The notes beneath the pieces were generated by a model. The model searched no databases. It had not been told where the DNA came from and was given only the letters and a program-made list of their open reading frames with translations. A program made the position numbers and the translations under genes. Below are positions 7,213 through 10,527 of a stretch of 10,527 nt of DNA, in pieces. Origin of the DNA: Mariprofundus sp. (lineage in GTDB: Bacteria; Pseudomonadota; Zetaproteobacteria; Mariprofundales; Mariprofundaceae). How positions within the stretch are numbered: position 1 is the first letter of the stretch; every line of letters begins with the position of its first letter. The stretch spans positions 1 through 10,527 of the forward strand of contig WFUI01000264.1 of assembly GCA_015485035.1 (NCBI GenBank), in the 5' to 3' direction.

Positions 7213-9129
7213 TCAGGATGCCTTGACCTTGAAAATAGCTGCCCCTTCCTGCAAAGCAAGAGCTGCTTCATTCAATTCCGAAATAGCACTGGCTGACTGA
7301 CGGGCAAACTCGGCAGTTTGCTGAGCCGCCTCGCTGAGACTCATCATCGCTTCATCAATTTGTGCGGCACCTGTAACCTGCACCTGCAAACCTTCATTCA
7401 CAGATGCAATATGCGGAGCCAGCGACTGCACCTGATGAATAATATTCTCCAGTTGTGTCCCTGCCTTTTTCGCCTCTTCAACACTGCTCTGAATTTCCTC
7501 TGAAAATTTATCCATACTCATAACGCCCGCCGACACTGCCGATTGTACTTCACCAACCATCTGCTCAATATCATATGTGGCAACCGCAGTCTGATCCGCC
7601 AAACGTCGAATCTCTGTAGCAACAACAGCAAACCCCCGTCCGTATTCCCCGGCCTTTTCGGCCTCGATTGCGGCATTCAGGGATAACAGATTGGTCTGAT
7701 CGGCCACTTTGTTGATCGTTGTCACCATATCACCGATGTTACTGGCTTTTTCATTCAGTATCGCCAATTTGTCAGTAATCCCGTTGGATACTTCAGCCAC
7801 CCGATTCATCGTTGCATCCAGGTTAGCCAGTATCTTTTGTCCATCGGCGGCAGATGCTGCAGTACCCTGTGCAAGATGTGACACCTCCTCAGTTGTCTGG
7901 CCCAGCTGAATAGATGTTGCTGATATCTCCTTCACCGATGCCGCGACCTGATTGGTGGTCGCCGCATGTTCCGTCGCTGTAGCTTCCTGCTCTTTGGCAG
8001 AAGCTGCAATTTCAGATACAGAACTGGCCACCTGTATTCCGGACTGTTGCACCTTGCCGATCAGAATGGACATATTCTCCATCAGGCGATTGACCAGCTC
8101 CGCCAGTCTGGCTGTCTCATCCCTGCCGGAGATGGTCAGGCGACGTGACAAATCACCACCGCCCTGCACCAAATCGCTCATACGCTCAATCAACTGGTTC
8201 AACGATCCGGTAATATTCCTGGACAGGGAAAACAATAGCAGAACAATGACAAGACCAATCACGGTTAACGCAACATAAAACATCCGACCAATATGGGTGA
8301 TATCCTGTGCCAGTCGTTTTTGCGTATCATTCAAGACCTGCTGAGAACCATCCATCAACGTTTTCAACTTGGGTTCCAGACCGAGCACTATATTGCGTGC
8401 TTCAGCGATATCTTTTTGCACCTGTTTTTGGCCTGCAACCAGAGAAAGAAATGACTGATAATAAAAGTCGACCTTTTCCTGTATTCCGGCCTTCTCCGAT
8501 TTATCCATGGAAGACTGCGATAACAAGGTGGAAAAACGCTGTTGTTCTTCCCCCATCTGCTTGACATATTTATCGTGCAGGCGAGCCAGAAAGTCTTTTT
8601 CGTGACGTCGCATCATTAACATCGAATGACTGAGCGTGATTTCATCACGTTTAGCCAACTCATGTTCGACATTATGGATAGCCTTGCGCAACCCACCCAG
8701 CAAGCCCAGTTTCTCATTCAGACCCAGTTTAACTTTACTGTCCACCAGTCGATTGACGATATTTTCGTAGTGATGAAGATCTTCTTTTACGTTACGGACT
8801 TGCCCCTGTATGGTTGAGTCAGGAGCCAGACTCTCAAGTTTATCGACCTGTACAGATATCTTTTGCATGGTTTTTTTGTGTTCATCGATACTTTTCATAT
8901 TGTTCCGCAGCAGAAAATCTTTCATATGATTCTCCGCCTGCAATACCAGCGCCTTCAATCCAACAGTAACATTATAAAAACTGACCACTCGCTGTTGTTC
9001 ATGGTTCACCTCCTGCCGAAGACCTTCACCATACTCATAGACAGCTATGATCGAAATAAAACCCGCCACCACAATCGCACTTGGAATTAATAGTTTCTGA
9101 CTAATCGTAAGATTGTTAAGCAGCTTCAT
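7213..9129 (-). CDS. wspA: WspA, methyl-accepting chemoreceptor with HBM-like periplasmic domain
   Basis: Input receptor of the pathway, in the inner membrane, 638 residues. A short cytoplasmic stretch precedes TM1 (about 13-31), then a helical periplasmic region (about 32-282), TM2 (about 283-303), HAMP (about 304-357, with GGGDLSRRL at 323-331) and the long helical signalling domain. Its conserved hairpin tip lies near 472-514 (QTNLLSLNAAIEAEKAGE, then GRGFAVVATEIRRLA). The periplasmic part has two similar segments, KDFLLRNN (70-77) and RRHEKDFLAR (174-183), as seen in helical bimodular (HBM) sensors. Pseudomonas WspA is shorter (542 aa) with a four-helix bundle. There is no C-terminal NWETF-type CheR-docking peptide; the end is AIFKVKAS. 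The ATG at 9129 has AAGGAG six bases upstream; a TTG at 9144 would absorb that site. Confidence 0.92.
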   Translation of the reverse strand: MKLLNNLTISQKLLIPSAIVVAGFISIIAVYEYGEGLRQEVNHEQQRVVSFYNVTVGLKALVLQAENHMKDFLLRNNMKSIDEHKKTMQKISVQVDKLESLAPDSTIQGQVRNVKEDLHHYENIVNRLVDSKVKLGLNEKLGLLGGLRKAIHNVEHELAKRDEITLSHSMLMMRRHEKDFLARLHDKYVKQMGEEQQRFSTLLSQSSMDKSEKAGIQEKVDFYYQSFLSLVAGQKQVQKDIAEARNIVLGLEPKLKTLMDGSQQVLNDTQKRLAQDITHIGRMFYVALTVIGLVIVLLLFSLSRNITGSLNQLIERMSDLVQGGGDLSRRLTISGRDETARLAELVNRLMENMSILIGKVQQSGIQVASSVSEIAASAKEQEATATEHAATTNQVAASVKEISATSIQLGQTTEEVSHLAQGTAASAADGQKILANLDATMNRVAEVSNGITDKLAILNEKASNIGDMVTTINKVADQTNLLSLNAAIEAEKAGEYGRGFAVVATEIRRLADQTAVATYDIEQMVGEVQSAVSAGVMSMDKFSEEIQSSVEEAKKAGTQLENIIHQVQSLAPHIASVNEGLQVQVTGAAQIDEAMMSLSEAAQQTAEFARQSASAISELNEAALALQEGAAIFKVKAS

Positions 9130-9135
9130 GCATAT

Positions 9136-9141
9136 CTCCTT
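9136..9141 (-). promoter_or_regulatory. Ribosome binding site of wspA
   Basis: AAGGAG on the minus strand with six bases to the ATG at 9129. It is the strongest Shine-Dalgarno in the cluster. It decides the start, because the longer TTG frame at 9144 would place the start codon on the binding site itself. Confidence 0.8.
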
Positions 9142-9148
9142 CAAAACG

Positions 9149-9165
9149 CATCGGCTTTCCCGATG
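9149..9165 (-). repeat. Perfect inverted repeat (6-bp stem, 5-nt loop) in wspA leader
   Basis: CATCGG (9149-9154) and CCGATG (9160-9165) are perfect complements around a five-base spacer. In the wspA transcript the stem would end seven bases before the AAGGAG. It could influence initiation or be a small operator in DNA. There is no T-run, so it is not an intrinsic terminator. Confidence 0.5.
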
Positions 9166-9239
9166 ATCTCAAAACCGTACATTGCCGCAAGACCTTCCAC
9201 AACACCTGAACCGCAACTCATCCTTCTGAAATGCTTTTT

Positions 9240-9255
9240 TCGGACATCAATCCGA
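9240..9255. repeat. Short inverted repeat (5-bp arms, 6-nt spacer) in divergent region
   Basis: TCGGA (9240-9244) and TCCGA (9251-9255) flank CATCAA. The T-run lies at its left (9235-9240), so on the plus strand it precedes the stem and on the minus strand it reads as A's. That rules out an intrinsic terminator in either direction. It may be an operator, or chance for a 5-bp arm. Confidence 0.35.
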
Positions 9256-9285
9256 CACCCGCGTTTTCCCTCACACACTTCACCT

Positions 9286-9314
9286 GAGACAAAAGCAATT
9301 GATTTGCATATTAT
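9286..9314 (+). promoter_or_regulatory. Candidate sigma70 promoter for ileS
   Basis: GAGACA at 9286-9291 (4 of 6 to TTGACA) is separated by 17 bases from TATTAT at 9309-9314 (5 of 6 to TATAAT). It would start transcription near 9321 and leave a short leader of about 27 bases before the GTG start. It is the best-placed match seen by eye. It has not been scored against background. Confidence 0.4.
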
Positions 9315-9336
9315 CCGCGGCCTTTGAATGAACGAG

Positions 9337-9341
9337 TGGAG
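9337..9341 (+). promoter_or_regulatory. Ribosome binding site of ileS
   Basis: TGGAG lies six bases before the GTG at 9348. It supports that GTG over the upstream ATG at 9328, whose frame closes after six codons. Confidence 0.65.
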
Positions 9342-9347
9342 CATATA

Positions 9348-10527
9348 GTGGGCAACGACAAACAAACACAAGACACCTTCGATTATCGGCCAACCGTTTT
9401 CCTGCCGAAAACCGATTTCCCGATGCGCGGGAATTTGCCGAACAATGAACCGAAACAACTGGCGCAATGGGAGGATATCAATCTCTATGCCCAGATTCGT
9501 GAGGCACGCAAGGATGCGCCCAAATTCGTGCTGCATGATGGGCCGCCCTATGCCAATGGCAGCATTCATATCGGCCATGCCGTTAATAAGGTATTAAAAG
9601 ATATCGTCATCCGCTCACGCACCATGATGGGGTTCGATGCGCCTTACGTCCCGGGCTGGGATTGCCATGGCCTGCCCATTGAACTGAAGGTTGAAGAGAA
9701 GTTCAAAAAGAAAAAACGCAAAAAAGAAGATATTTCCGACTCCGAATTCCGCAGTGAATGCCGCGAATATGCCAGGGGACAGATCGATGTGCAGCGTGAA
9801 GAATTCAAGCGCCTCGGCATTACCGGCGACTGGGAACATCCATATGTGACCATGGATTACCATTTCGAAGCCAATACAGTACGTGAAATCGGCAAATTCC
9901 TTGCCAATGGTGGCCTGTATAAAGGAGCCAAGCCGGTACACTGGTGCGTGTCATGTGCTACAGCGCTGGCAGAAGCCGAAGTGGAGTATGATGATCATAC
10001 TTCCCACTCCATCTATGTGAAATTCGCTGCCGGTGAGGACTTGAGCGATATCCACCCGGCACTTTGCGGCGATATCTCTATTGTTATCTGGACCACCACC
10101 CCGTGGACCATCCCGGCCAATCTGGCTGTTTCGGTCGGCCCGACCATTGAATATTCCGCCGTGAAAATCACGGATTCCGGTGACAATGCCAATCTGAATG
10201 TCGGCGAAATCCTGATTCTGGCCGAAGAACTACGTGCTGGTGTGATGGATGAAATCGGTGCCACAGGTGAAGTCCTGGCCCGTTTCAAGGGCAGTGCCCT
10301 GGATAAACGCCGTTTCCGCCACCCCTATCTGGATCAGGATGCACCGATTCTGGTCGGTGATCATGTCACCCTGGAAGCCGGCACCGGATCAGTGCATACC
10401 GCACCCGGCCACGGCCAGGAGGATTACGAAATCGGTATGAAATACGGTCTGAAGGCCTTCAATCCGGTTGGTGATACCGGCGTATTTATTGAAGGCACCC
10501 CGATCGTGGAAGGCAGGCATGTTTATC
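9348..10527 (+). CDS. ileS: Isoleucyl-tRNA synthetase IleRS (partial, 5' part)
   Basis: Charges tRNA-Ile with isoleucine in the cytoplasm; essential. The first 393 residues are visible and the frame continues off the right edge. Class I signature HIGH is at 74-77 in [12 protein letters not shown], followed by [14 protein letters not shown] (101-114). The CP1 insertion includes [20 protein letters not shown]. The editing domain begins with the threonine-rich [11 protein letters not shown] (248-258) and continues to [15 protein letters not shown], the region with the conserved editing aspartate. The KMSKS loop lies beyond the window. The GTG at 9348 is chosen because TGGAG lies six bases upstream; an ATG at 9328 meets a stop after six codons. 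It is divergent from wspA and not functionally linked to it. An odd lysine-rich run lies at about 118-126. Confidence 0.97.
   Translation, partial: MGNDKQTQDTFDYRPTVFLPKTDFPMRGNLPNNEPKQLAQWEDINLYAQIREARKDAPKFVLHDGPPYANGSIHIGHAVNKVLKDIVIRSRTMMGFDAPYVPGWDCHGLPIELKVEEKFKKKKRKKEDISDSEFRSECREYARGQIDVQREEFKRLGITGDWEHPYVTMDYHFEANTVREIGKFLANGGLYKGAKPVHWCVSCATALAEAEVEYDDHTSHSIYVKFAAGEDLSDIHPALCGDISIVIWTTTPWTIPANLAVSVGPTIEYSAVKITDSGDNANLNVGEILILAEELRAGVMDEIGATGEVLARFKGSALDKRRFRHPYLDQDAPILVGDHVTLEAGTGSVHTAPGHGQEDYEIGMKYGLKAFNPVGDTGVFIEGTPIVEGRHVY

Larger units (their letters stand above)
9130..9347. promoter_or_regulatory. Divergent intergenic region between wspA and ileS
   Basis: These 218 bases are the only substantial non-coding stretch. 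They must hold the start signals for ileS rightward and most likely for the wsp operon leftward, because no other gap in the cluster exceeds 29 nt. The visible elements are a sigma70-like promoter for ileS, two inverted repeats and the wspA ribosome binding site. For wspA only a weak sigma70 match is seen: minus-strand TTGCGG at 9190-9185 and GATCAT at 9168-9163, with 16 bases between. No rho-independent terminator is visible. Confidence 0.6.

Noticed and set aside
7213..7245. CheR-docking pentapeptide at the WspA C-terminus
   Set aside because: The protein ends AIFKVKAS with no N-W-x-x-F motif, so recruitment of WspC by this route is not supported.
9130..9144. Longer WspA starting at TTG 9144
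   Set aside because: The TTG overlaps the AAGGAG Shine-Dalgarno that serves the ATG at 9129, and it adds five residues with no family support.
9181..9205. Possible sigma54 promoter upstream of wspA (GG and GC dinucleotides on the minus strand)
   Set aside because: Only eight bases separate GG and GC where the consensus needs ten, and the flanking bases fit poorly.
9231..9255. Intrinsic terminator formed by the TCGGA/TCCGA stem and adjacent T-run
   Set aside because: The T-run precedes the stem on the plus strand and reads as A's after it on the minus strand, so neither orientation fits. No gene ends here.
9130..9260. c-di-GMP (GEMM) riboswitch in the wspA leader
   Set aside because: This was considered because of the pathway, but only small unrelated hairpins are seen. 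The GEMM core and tetraloop-receptor pattern could not be found by eye.
9141..9578. Minus-strand open frame of about 145 codons opposite the start of ileS
   Set aside because: It lies antisense to a well-supported IleRS N-terminus, shows no recognisable domain and would share the wspA leader.

Overview
The window holds an almost complete Wsp-type chemosensory operon on the minus strand, and the 5' part of ileS (isoleucyl-tRNA synthetase) on the plus strand. The Wsp cluster keeps the gene order known from Pseudomonas: wspA, wspB, wspC, wspD, wspE, wspF, wspR. All seven proteins appear intact. The Gram-negative Wsp architecture, the proteobacterial-looking IleRS and the roughly balanced base composition suggest a proteobacterium. 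A less-studied lineage such as Zetaproteobacteria is possible, but that is only a guess from the look of IleRS.

Layout from right to left along the operon. Positions 9348 to the right edge are ileS, reading rightward. Positions 9130-9347 are a divergent control region with a plausible promoter for ileS, two short inverted repeats and the wspA leader. Then follow wspA (receptor, 9129-7213), wspB (CheW adaptor, 7183-6716), wspC (CheR methyltransferase with TPRs, 6719-5454), wspD (second CheW with a Cys-rich N-terminus, 5457-4765), wspE (CheA kinase with a C-terminal receiver, 4768-2528), wspF (CheB methylesterase, 2510-1470) and wspR (receiver-GGDEF diguanylate cyclase, 1480-425). An eighth gene starts at 428 and runs off the left edge. 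Its visible part is a second WspR-like receiver.

From what is known of Wsp, WspA clusters with WspB/WspD and WspE. WspC and WspF set its methylation state, and WspE phosphorylates WspR, which then makes c-di-GMP and promotes surface attachment or biofilm formation. The genes are tightly packed. Four junctions are 4-nt start/stop overlaps and one is an 11-nt overlap, so translation is probably coupled.

Three things depart from the textbook Wsp system. The receptor has a periplasmic region of about 250 residues resembling the helical bimodular (HBM) class, rather than the shorter four-helix bundle of Pseudomonas WspA. An extra WspR-like response regulator is translationally coupled after wspR, so the kinase may feed two outputs. 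The wspA leader carries a strong small hairpin just before the ribosome binding site. No RNA genes, insertion sequences, CRISPR arrays or rho-independent terminators were seen.
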